Shown piece after piece: positions 1-7,504 of a stretch of DNA of 7,720 bases. Source of the stretch: DASRHD01 sp035499715. GTDB taxonomy: Bacteria; Verrucomicrobiota; Verrucomicrobiia; Opitutales; Opitutaceae. The stretch covers positions 1 to 7,720 of the forward strand of contig DATJYF010000177.1 of NCBI GenBank assembly GCA_035499715.1, read 5' to 3'. Both the position numbers and the translations under genes were made by a program. Positions within the stretch are counted from its first letter, which is position 1; each line of letters begins with the position of its first letter. The notes beneath the pieces are model-generated. The model ran no database searches. It was not told the DNA's origin and saw only the letters and a program-made list of their open reading frames with translations.

Positions 1-1992
<1,992 letters not shown>

Positions 1993-1996
<4 letters not shown>

Positions 1997-2021
1997 TCGA
2001 TCGGCGATATCGATTGATTTT
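1993..2021 (+). terminator. weak hairpin with T4 at the ftsH stop codon
   Basis: Bases 1993-2001 pair with 2009-2017 (9 pairs, two of them G-T wobbles, around a perfect ATCGAT/ATCGAT core) across a 7-base loop, and TTTT follows at 2018-2021. The shape is that of an intrinsic terminator but the stem is weak. It sits directly upstream of a much stronger hairpin, so it may only be an accessory element. Confidence 0.35.
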
Positions 2022-2025
2022 AACG

Positions 2026-2053
2026 AGGCGCGGAGTTGCTCCCGCGCCTTTTT
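2026..2053 (+). terminator. rho-independent terminator after ftsH
   Basis: AGGCGCGG (2026-2033) pairs perfectly with CCGCGCCT (2042-2049) across an 8-base loop. A run of five T (2049-2053) follows immediately. The stem can be lengthened by two or three pairs if one C is bulged. This is a textbook intrinsic terminator for ftsH transcription. It lies only 25 bases before the chosen start of the downstream aminotransferase gene, which raises the question of where that gene's promoter is. Confidence 0.8.
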
Positions 2054-2078
2054 CATGCCTTCTAAACGGTCCACATTC

Positions 2079-3350
2079 ATGAAGCCGGTCCTCGCTCCCT
2101 CGCTTTCCCTGTCGCAGCTCGGCCGCCGCGCCGCGCCGCCGACGATCGCTCGCTTGATGACCATGGCACTGGAGCAGCCCGGTTTGCTTTCGCTGGCCGC
2201 GGGCTTCACCGACAATGCGACCCTGCCGGTCGGGGCCGTGCAGGCGGCGGTCGGGGCGCTGGCGGACCGGCCGGGCGAGGCCGAATTTCTGCAGTACGGC
2301 ACCAACCAGGGCCGGCCGCAGCTGAGGCGGCGGCTGGCGGACCGGCTGGCGGCGGTGGAGCCGCCGCTGAACGCGGCCGACCTGGCGCCGCGCATCCTCA
2401 TCACCAACGGCTCGCAGCAGGCGCTTTATCTCGCGATCCAGACGCTGTGCGATCCCGGCGACATCGTGCTGGTCGACCGGCCGAGTTATTTTGTGTTTTT
2501 GGAAATGCTCGCCGGGCTGGGCGTGCGCGCCGTTTCGCTGCCCACCGACAGCCGCGGCCGGCTGGACGGCGCGGCGCTCGACGTCCGGCTGACGGAGCTG
2601 GCCCGCCGGGGCGAAGCGGAACGGGTGAAGGCCGTTTATTTCATCAGCTATTTCTCGAATCCCTCCGCCCGCAGCCTGACCGGGGCCGAGAAGATCAGCC
2701 TGGCCGAAATCCTGTCGCGGCACGGCCTGGTGGTGCCGGCGATCGAGGATGCGGCCTACCGCGAACTTTATTTCGACCGGCCGGAGGAGGCGCGCAGCAT
2801 CCTGAGCCTGCCGGCGTGGCGCGAATTTCCGCAGCTTTATCTCTCCACCCTGACCAAGCCCTTTGCCAGCGGGCTGAAAACCGGCTGGGGCGTCTGCACG
2901 GACGAGACCTGGCTGGGCGCGATGCTCAACGCCAAGGGGCACCACGATTTCGGCACGGCGAACTTCAACCAGGCCGTCTGCGAGCAGGTGCTGGCCAACG
3001 GCGTTTTCGCCGCGCAGGTGAAAAAAGTCCGATCGGTCTATGCGGCGAAGATGGCGGTGCTGCATGCGACGCTGGAAACCGCCGGGTTGCGCGACTGCGG
3101 CTGGCGCTGGGAGCAGCCGGCGGGCGGCCTTTACCTGTGGCTGGAGGCGCCGCCCGGGCTGGACACCGGCCTGGAGTCGGCTTTCTGCCGCGCCTGCATC
3201 GACGCCGGCGTGATCTATGTGCCGGGCGAGCTCTGCTTCGCCGATGACGTGCCGCGGAACTTTGTCCGCCTGAGCTTCGGCGTGCTGGGGGAAGGCGACC
3301 TGCGCGAGGCCGGCCGGCGGTTTGCGGCCGCCGCCCGGGGCCTGGCGTGA
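2079..3350 (+). CDS. PLP-dependent aminotransferase, fold type I (KAT II/2-aminoadipate aminotransferase-like)
   Basis: This is a 423-residue cytosolic aminotransferase. It transfers an amino group between an amino acid and a 2-oxo acid through pyridoxal phosphate; the substrate cannot be told from sequence. Landmarks are NGSQQAL (cofactor-phosphate loop, about 110-116), Y137 in RPSYF (ring stacking), N194 in SNPSA, D224 and Y227 in EDAAYREL, the Schiff-base lysine K260 in TLTKPF, and R397 in VRLSFG, which binds the substrate carboxylate. Their spacing matches human KAT II closely. One departure is that the Arg seven residues after the lysine, usual in GLRxG, is K267 here (GLKTG). There is no N-terminal GntR domain, so it is not a MocR regulator. 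The start at 2079 keeps the family's N-terminal segment leading into LLSLAAGF. An in-frame ATG at 2055 also exists but abuts the terminator T-run. No Shine-Dalgarno is visible for either. An amino-acid catabolic or biosynthetic role is a guess. Confidence 0.9.
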   Translation: MKPVLAPSLSLSQLGRRAAPPTIARLMTMALEQPGLLSLAAGFTDNATLPVGAVQAAVGALADRPGEAEFLQYGTNQGRPQLRRRLADRLAAVEPPLNAADLAPRILITNGSQQALYLAIQTLCDPGDIVLVDRPSYFVFLEMLAGLGVRAVSLPTDSRGRLDGAALDVRLTELARRGEAERVKAVYFISYFSNPSARSLTGAEKISLAEILSRHGLVVPAIEDAAYRELYFDRPEEARSILSLPAWREFPQLYLSTLTKPFASGLKTGWGVCTDETWLGAMLNAKGHHDFGTANFNQAVCEQVLANGVFAAQVKKVRSVYAAKMAVLHATLETAGLRDCGWRWEQPAGGLYLWLEAPPGLDTGLESAFCRACIDAGVIYVPGELCFADDVPRNFVRLSFGVLGEGDLREAGRRFAAAARGLA

Positions 3351-3399
3351 AAAATCAGCCTTGGATTCGGCGCGTCGAGAAGCCAATTTCCTTTTTCCC

Positions 3400-4758
3400 A
3401 TGAAAATCTGCTGCATTGGCGCCGGTTATGTCGGCGGGCCCACCATGGCCATGATCGCGGCCAAGGCGCCGGACATTCAGGTCGTGGTCGTGGATATGAA
3501 CGCCGCCCGCATCGACGCGTGGAATTCCGGCACCCTGCCGATTTACGAGCCGGGCCTCGAGGAGATCGTACGCCGCACCCGCGGAAAAAACCTGATGTTT
3601 TCGACCGACGTGGCGGGGGCCATCCGCGCCGCCGACCTGATTTTCGTGGCGGTGAACACGCCGACGAAGACCTACGGCGTCGGCGCCGGCCGCGCCGCCG
3701 ATCTGCGCTTCATCGAATCCGTGGCGCGCACGATCGCGACGGAGGCCCGGACGCCGAAAATCATCATCGAGAAGTCGACGATTCCGGTGAAGACGGCGGA
3801 GACGATCAAGGAAATCCTTGCCGCCAACGGCAACGGCGTGAAGTTTTCCGTGCTCTCCAATCCCGAGTTTCTCGCCGAAGGCACGGCCATGACCGATCTG
3901 GAGTCGCCCGACCGCGTGCTCATCGGCGGTGAGCGGACGCCGGACGGCGAGGCGGCGGCCCGCGCCCTGGCGGACGTCTACGCGCGCTGGGTGCCGCGCG
4001 AGCGCATCATCACCACCAACCTGTGGTCGTCGGAGCTTTCCAAGCTCACGGCCAACGCCTTCCTGGCCCAGCGCATTTCCTCGATCAACTCCATCTCGGC
4101 GCTGTGCGAGGCCACCGGCGCCGATGTGGACGAGGTGGCGCACGCCATCGGGCGCGATTCGCGCATCGGACCGAAATTTCTCAAGGCGAGCGTCGGCTTC
4201 GGCGGTTCCTGCTTCCAGAAGGACATTCTGAACCTGGTCTATCTCTGCGAGCACTTCGGCCTGCCGGAGGTCGCGGCGTATTGGGAGAGCGTGGTCAAGA
4301 TGAACGACTGGCAGAAGCACCGCTTCGCCGGGCGGATCATCAAGGCGTTGTTCAACAGCGCGGCGGACAAGAAAATCGCCGTGCTCGGATTCGCCTTCAA
4401 AAAGGACACCAACGACACGCGCGAATCGGCGGCCATCGCGGTCTGCCGCGATCTGCTGGCCGAGAAGGCGCGGGTTACGATTTACGATCCCCGGGTGACG
4501 GCGGAGCACGTTCAGACGGAAATATTCGGCCCGGCTCCGGCCGATCCGCGGCTTACCCTGGCCAAAAACGCCTACGAGGCGGCGGAAGGCGCTCATGCGC
4601 TCGCCATCGTGACGGAGTGGGACGAGTTCAAGACGCTGGATTACGCCCGGATTCACGCCGCGATGGCCAAGCCGGCGTTTATTTTCGACGGGCGCAACAT
4701 CCTCGATCTGGCGCAGCTCCGCCAGATCGGCTTCCGCGCCTTCGGCATCGGCAAATAG
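3400..4758 (+). CDS. ugd: UDP-glucose 6-dehydrogenase, eukaryote-like type
   Basis: This cytosolic enzyme oxidises UDP-glucose to UDP-glucuronate with two NAD+, supplying uronic acid and pentose precursors for surface polysaccharides. The protein has 452 residues. It has an N-terminal Rossmann motif GAGYVGG (7-13), VNTPTKTYG (85-93), EKSTIPV (124-130), NPEFLAEGTA with E156 and E160, K215 and N219 in SKLTANAF, the catalytic nucleophile C271 in GFGGSCFQKD, D275, and the C-terminal UDP-binding domain with FAFKKDTNDTRES (331-343). Many segments match what I recall of animal UGDH almost word for word, including NAFLAQRISSINS and SALCEATGADV, and the length lies between the shorter typical bacterial Ugd and human UGDH (494). 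The start at 3400 puts MKICCIGAGYVGG at the N-terminus, as the family requires. A longer frame to 3322 would overlap the aminotransferase gene. The gap to that gene is 49 bases with no clear ribosome-binding site or terminator, so the two may be co-transcribed. No glycosyltransferase genes are adjacent. Confidence 0.97.
   Translation: MKICCIGAGYVGGPTMAMIAAKAPDIQVVVVDMNAARIDAWNSGTLPIYEPGLEEIVRRTRGKNLMFSTDVAGAIRAADLIFVAVNTPTKTYGVGAGRAADLRFIESVARTIATEARTPKIIIEKSTIPVKTAETIKEILAANGNGVKFSVLSNPEFLAEGTAMTDLESPDRVLIGGERTPDGEAAARALADVYARWVPRERIITTNLWSSELSKLTANAFLAQRISSINSISALCEATGADVDEVAHAIGRDSRIGPKFLKASVGFGGSCFQKDILNLVYLCEHFGLPEVAAYWESVVKMNDWQKHRFAGRIIKALFNSAADKKIAVLGFAFKKDTNDTRESAAIAVCRDLLAEKARVTIYDPRVTAEHVQTEIFGPAPADPRLTLAKNAYEAAEGAHALAIVTEWDEFKTLDYARIHAAMAKPAFIFDGRNILDLAQLRQIGFRAFGIGK
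4704..4729. other. perfect 10-bp inverted repeat inside the 3' end of ugd
   Basis: CGATCTGGCG (4704-4713) is exactly complementary to CGCCAGATCG (4720-4729) across a 6-base loop. It lies in codons for LDLAQLRQIG about 30 bases before the ugd stop. No T-run follows on either strand, so it is not a standard intrinsic terminator. It could slow transcripts arriving from either of the two convergent genes, or it may be a by-product of codon choice. Confidence 0.4.
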
Positions 4759-4766
4759 GCGTGCGG

Positions 4767-5228
4767 CTAGGAAGCGGGCGTCGTCGTCCGCTGGTAGATA
4801 TCCGGGTCGTTTTTTTCCATGTGCCGTTCGGGATGGGCGGGCGGCTGGAAGCCGAACCGGGCGTATAGGCCGTGCGCGTCGCGCGTGACTAGCTGGAACC
4901 GGCGCAGGCCCTGGAGGCGCGGATGCGAAGCGACGGCCCGCATCAGCGCCTTGGCCAGACCGCGTCCGCGATGGGCCTCAAGCACGTAAACATCCGCCAG
5001 CCAAGCAAAGGTCGCGTAGTCCGAAACGACCCGCGCGAGTCCAACCTGTGCGCCCGCCGCGGTGTAGACGCCGAAGCAGAGCGAATTTTTCACGGCGCGG
5101 GCAACGGTTTCGCGTGGAATGCCTCCGGCCCAGTAGCTGCGCGCGAGGAAGGCGTGGATGGCGTCGACATCGATCCGCGCGGGATCGTCGGAAACGGTGT
5201 ATCGGTCGTGCTGGAATTCCTGCGGCAT
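4767..5228 (-). CDS. GNAT-family N-acetyltransferase
   Basis: This is a 153-residue single-domain acetyltransferase that would move an acetyl group from acetyl-CoA to an unidentified amine. The GNAT core is clear. ARVVSDYATFAWLADVYVL (65-83) forms the central strands, HRGRGLAKALM (86-96) carries the pyrophosphate-binding R-G-R-G-L-A loop, and RDAHGLYARFGF (116-127) is the usual final motif with its Tyr. The N-terminal region SYWAGGIPRETV (31-42) and the ending with AHPERHME are typical of a common uncharacterised bacterial subfamily. The start at 5228 is backed by a GAGGT ribosome-binding sequence 8 bases upstream. Longer in-frame extensions would run into rpe and encode only Arg-rich shadow sequence. 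It is the last gene of the minus-strand cluster, 11 bases after the rpe stop. Its 3' end faces ugd with 8 bases between stop codons. The substrate is unknown. Confidence 0.9.
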   Translation of the reverse strand: MPQEFQHDRYTVSDDPARIDVDAIHAFLARSYWAGGIPRETVARAVKNSLCFGVYTAAGAQVGLARVVSDYATFAWLADVYVLEAHRGRGLAKALMRAVASHPRLQGLRRFQLVTRDAHGLYARFGFQPPAHPERHMEKNDPDIYQRTTTPAS

Positions 5229-5236
5229 CGGGCCGG

Positions 5237-5241
5237 ACCTC
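5237..5241 (-). promoter_or_regulatory. ribosome-binding site of the GNAT gene
   Basis: On the minus strand GAGGT lies 8 bases before ATG 5228 and overlaps the rpe stop codon. It is the only good Shine-Dalgarno match I found in the window, and it fixes the GNAT start and suggests translational coupling to rpe. Confidence 0.6.
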
Positions 5242-5914
5242 AGGCGAGGCGCGCGAATTCGGCGGCGAATCTGGCCTTGTCGGCGGCCTTGTAGAACGAG
5301 GTGCCGATGACAAACGTGTCCGCGCCGGCGGCGCGGCATTCGGCGGCGTTGGCGAGGTCGATGCCGCCGTCGACTTCGAGCCGCCAGTCGTAGCCGCACG
5401 CGCGGCGCAGGGCGTCGAGCTGTTGCACCTTGGGCAGCATCTCGCGGCGAAAGGCCTGGCCGCCGAAACCGGGCTGCACGGTCATGACCAGCGCGAGATC
5501 GACCCGGTCGAGCAGCGGCTCGATCGCGGCCGCGGGGGTGCCGGGGTTGAGCACGATGCCGCACCGGCAGCCGAGGGCGCGGATGCGCGCGAGCGTCGCG
5601 GCGTGATCGTAGGACGGCTCGATATGGATGCTGATGAGATTGGCGCCGGCCTTGGCAAAGGCCTCGATGTAGCGGTGCGGCTCATCGAGCATGAGATGGA
5701 CGTCGAAGAAAACCTTGATGCCGGCGCGACGCAGGGCGGCGACGGTTTCGGGTCCGAAGGTGAGATTCGGCACGAAATGGCCGTCCATGATGTCGATGTG
5801 CAGCCACTCCAGGCCGAGGTCGGCGCCGACGCGCGCGCTGGCGGCGAGGTGGGCATGATCGCCGGCGAGAAGCGAGGGGGCGAGAATGGACGCGTGCACG
5901 GGAAGATTCACCAC
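5240..5914 (-). CDS. rpe: ribulose-phosphate 3-epimerase
   Basis: This cytosolic TIM-barrel enzyme interconverts D-ribulose 5-phosphate and D-xylulose 5-phosphate in the pentose phosphate or Calvin-type pathway. The protein has 224 residues, the normal size. Family signatures are ILAPSLL (10-16), HIDIMDGHFVPN (39-50) with metal ligand H39 and metal ligand/catalytic acid D41, FDVHLML (70-76) with H73, TVQPGFGGQAF (145-155) binding the phosphate, and EVDGGI (180-185) with metal ligand/catalytic acid D182. The start is a GTG. GTG 5914 overlaps the upstream lptE-like gene by 7 bases, while the next codon, also GTG (5911), gives the classic 4-base GTGA overlap with the lptE stop. Either is possible and they differ by one residue. 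No Shine-Dalgarno is seen, so translation probably depends on coupling to lptE. It sits in an envelope-assembly operon, where it is probably a passenger and not a functional partner. Confidence 0.96.
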   Translation of the reverse strand: MVNLPVHASILAPSLLAGDHAHLAASARVGADLGLEWLHIDIMDGHFVPNLTFGPETVAALRRAGIKVFFDVHLMLDEPHRYIEAFAKAGANLISIHIEPSYDHAATLARIRALGCRCGIVLNPGTPAAAIEPLLDRVDLALVMTVQPGFGGQAFRREMLPKVQQLDALRRACGYDWRLEVDGGIDLANAAECRAAGADTFVIGTSFYKAADKARFAAEFARLA

Positions 5915-6414
5915 ACGTCGAGGACGGCGTGGGCGATGTTGTCGGCGAGAGCGGAGGCGAGGAGCGGCGCGGTGTCGTATTCGGACTGAAGCTGGCCGCT
6001 GTCGGTGTAAGCCTCCTTCATGGCGCCGATGGGCCGTTTTTCAAACCAAACCCGGCCGGTGCGCCGGTCGCGGAGGGTGCACTCGGCCCGGAGGGTGAGT
6101 TCGAATTTGCGCGCCAGGCCGGTGTCGTCGGAGCGCGGGGCGGCCACGGTGCGGGAATAGTCGATGAGCGTGACCTGCAGCGTGGCGTCGGCCGTGGCGG
6201 GCGAGTTGACCAGGGCGACGCGGGCGTCGCGCAAAAAAGATTCGCGGAGCTGCGTGCCGACCAGCGCGGCGGATTGTGCGAGCATGGTTTTGTTTTGCAC
6301 CGGCTCGACATAGAGGGTGGTGAAGGCCAGCTGGCCGCCGGTGCCGAGCTGATAATGGGCGCAGGCGGTGAACCACAGGGTGAGCGCGGCGGCCAGGGTC
6401 AGGCGGAGCGGCAT
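5908..6414 (-). CDS. lptE: LptE-like LPS-assembly lipoprotein
   Basis: LptE is the outer-membrane lipoprotein that plugs the LptD barrel and helps place lipopolysaccharide on the cell surface. This 168-residue protein has a short basic and hydrophobic signal (PLRLTLAAALTLWFTAC), with C18 as a plausible lipidation cysteine. The lipobox FTAC has Phe where Leu is usual. The mature part follows the family pattern: a Tyr soon after the Cys (AHYQLG), then TLYVEPVQNKT (33-43), a LGTQLRESF-like helix, an ADATLQVTLIDY strand, and a closing conserved hydrophobic helix. The length is normal for LptE. The sequence is divergent, as is usual for this family, so a generic lipoprotein remains possible. Its place right after a BamD-like gene supports an outer-membrane role. 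The gene starts 37 bases after the bamD-like stop and its stop overlaps the rpe start. No Shine-Dalgarno precedes ATG 6414. Confidence 0.72.
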   Translation of the reverse strand: MPLRLTLAAALTLWFTACAHYQLGTGGQLAFTTLYVEPVQNKTMLAQSAALVGTQLRESFLRDARVALVNSPATADATLQVTLIDYSRTVAAPRSDDTGLARKFELTLRAECTLRDRRTGRVWFEKRPIGAMKEAYTDSGQLQSEYDTAPLLASALADNIAHAVLDVW

Positions 6415-6452
6415 CGGAGGTGGATTCTTCGCGGCGGCATCCGCGGCGGCAT
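6399..6452 (-). other. possible 17-codon leader ORF between bamD and lptE
   Basis: ATG 6452-6450 shares a base with the bamD-like TGA stop (TGATG) and opens a 17-residue frame, MPPRMPPRRIHLRCRSA. It ends at TGA 6399-6401, just inside lptE in another frame. The stop-start overlap is the kind that allows ribosomes to reinitiate, so the frame could couple bamD to lptE translation or interfere with it. It has no ribosome-binding site and no recognisable product, and it may be a chance result of the tandem repeat. Confidence 0.2.
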
Positions 6453-6453
6453 C
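6430..6453. repeat. perfect tandem duplication of 12 bp at the bamD stop codon
   Basis: CGCGGCGGCATC occurs twice back to back (6430-6441 and 6442-6453). The second copy overlaps the stop codon of the bamD-like gene. On the minus strand each copy reads GATGCCGCCGCG and contributes an ATG. The lptE start itself (GATGCCGCTCCG) is a partial third copy 26 bases further on. Confidence 0.85.
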
Positions 6454-7495
6454 AGAAAATGCCGAGGAACTTTTTATGCGGCGGCGAGTTTTTGGCCTTT
6501 GCCGCGGCCGCTTCGACTGCGGCGAGCCGTTTCTTGGCCAGATTGGCCACGTCGGAATCGGGGTAGGCGGTGATGGCCTCGTTGTAGAAGACGCGCGCGG
6601 CGACGTAATTCGAGCGTTTGTAGAAGTAAAAGTCCGCGATCTTGATTTTGCTTTGGGCCAGGACGGTCTTCATGTCGGCCAGGCCTTTTTCCGCGATGGC
6701 GACATTGTGATCGCCGGGAAAGAGGATCATGAAGTCCTGATAGTAGGTGATGGCCTCGTTGGTGGAGGTCTGGTCGTAATAGGGGCCGTCGACGAGGGAG
6801 GCATTGGCCTGGGCCAGCTTGATGTAGGCGTCGGGCGCCATGATGCTTTGCGGGTAGTTGTTGATGAAGCGGTCCAGCGCATCGATGCTTTCCTCGGTGT
6901 GGCCGAGCCATTGCTGGCCGGCCACGACTTCCATCAGCGCAAGCGGGGCGTAATCGCTGTAAGGCGCGTTGACGAGAATCTGCTCGCAAAATTCGATGCC
7001 CCGGTCGCGGGCGGTGAAGATCCCCGGCAACAGGCTCCAGAAGATGCGGCCTTTTGCGCCGTTGAGCAGGGCGGCGGCGACGCGGTATTGCAGGCCGATG
7101 ACTTCGTTGAAGCGCGTGGTGCTCGGATATGTGCTGATGATGTGCTGATAGTCCTCGAAGGCCTTGTCGTACTGCTTGCGCAGGAGGCGGACGTGGCCGG
7201 CGCGGTAATAGGCCTCGGGCGCCCAGATCGAGTTGGGATATTTCTTGGCGACCTTTTCGTAGTCGCTGGAAGCGGTGCCGTAGCGGCCTTTTTCCTCGGC
7301 CGCGCGGGCCTTGTTCATCAGATCGATGGCGTTGCGGCCCTCCACGCCGATCAGGCCGGAAAGCACGCCACCCTGGATTTCCCAGCCGGTTTCCGGCGTC
7401 CAGACCAGATCGCCCAGGATCCGGCCGGCCGGCAAAAGGGCGACGATGATGACGAAAAGCAGGGGAGGGAATCGGCGCGGCGTGGCGAATGGCAT
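6452..7495 (-). CDS. bamD: BamD-like TPR outer-membrane assembly protein without lipobox
   Basis: BamD is the TPR scaffold of the Bam complex, which inserts beta-barrel proteins into the outer membrane. This 347-residue protein starts with a basic N-terminus and a hydrophobic segment (PLLFVIIVALLPAG, 11-24) that acts as an export signal. It carries TPR-like helices at about 58-90, 94-125, 165-178, 200-216, 245-260 and 284-314. The last of these, IADFYFYKRSNYVAARVFYNEAITAYPDS, matches the BamD C-terminal repeat pattern (AEYYxxRxxYxAAxxRxxxxxxxYPD). Two departures stand out. It is about 100 residues longer than E. coli BamD, and it has no cysteine near the signal (the only Cys is C170), so it cannot be lipidated in the usual way. 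The mature N-terminus instead holds a WTPETGW motif (32-38). The gene begins 9 bases after fabH and is followed by the lptE-like gene. A different periplasmic TPR protein (YbgF/CpoB-like) is the main alternative. Confidence 0.72.
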   Translation of the reverse strand: MPFATPRRFPPLLFVIIVALLPAGRILGDLVWTPETGWEIQGGVLSGLIGVEGRNAIDLMNKARAAEEKGRYGTASSDYEKVAKKYPNSIWAPEAYYRAGHVRLLRKQYDKAFEDYQHIISTYPSTTRFNEVIGLQYRVAAALLNGAKGRIFWSLLPGIFTARDRGIEFCEQILVNAPYSDYAPLALMEVVAGQQWLGHTEESIDALDRFINNYPQSIMAPDAYIKLAQANASLVDGPYYDQTSTNEAITYYQDFMILFPGDHNVAIAEKGLADMKTVLAQSKIKIADFYFYKRSNYVAARVFYNEAITAYPDSDVANLAKKRLAAVEAAAAKAKNSPPHKKFLGIF

Positions 7496-7504
7496 GGGTA
7501 AAAA

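Noticed and set aside
2055..2078. ATG 2055 as the aminotransferase start
   Set aside because: It begins one base after the terminator T-run and adds eight residues with no family support; ATG 2079 is preferred, though 2055 is not ruled out.
3322..3399. Upstream extension of ugd to an ATG inside the aminotransferase gene
   Set aside because: The added residues would precede the normal N-terminal KICCIGAGYVGG start and would overlap the preceding gene by 29 bases; ATG 3400 fits the family.
3355..4656. Minus-strand frame (433 codons) opposite ugd
   Set aside because: Its composition is His/Arg/Gly-rich with no motif, and the plus strand carries an unambiguous UDP-glucose dehydrogenase over the same bases.
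5229..5564. Longer N-terminus for the GNAT gene reaching into rpe
   Set aside because: The extension is Arg-rich shadow of rpe, and ATG 5228 has the best ribosome-binding site in the window.
5048..5989. Plus-strand frame (313 codons) opposite GNAT and rpe
   Set aside because: It is low-complexity Arg/Gly/Ala/Glu sequence with no domain, while both minus-strand genes show catalytic motifs.
6368..7501. Plus-strand frame (377 codons) opposite the bamD-like gene
   Set aside because: It is Val/Gly/Asp-rich shadow sequence that nearly mirrors the bamD-like gene. The minus-strand frame has a signal sequence and TPR pattern and sits in an operon.
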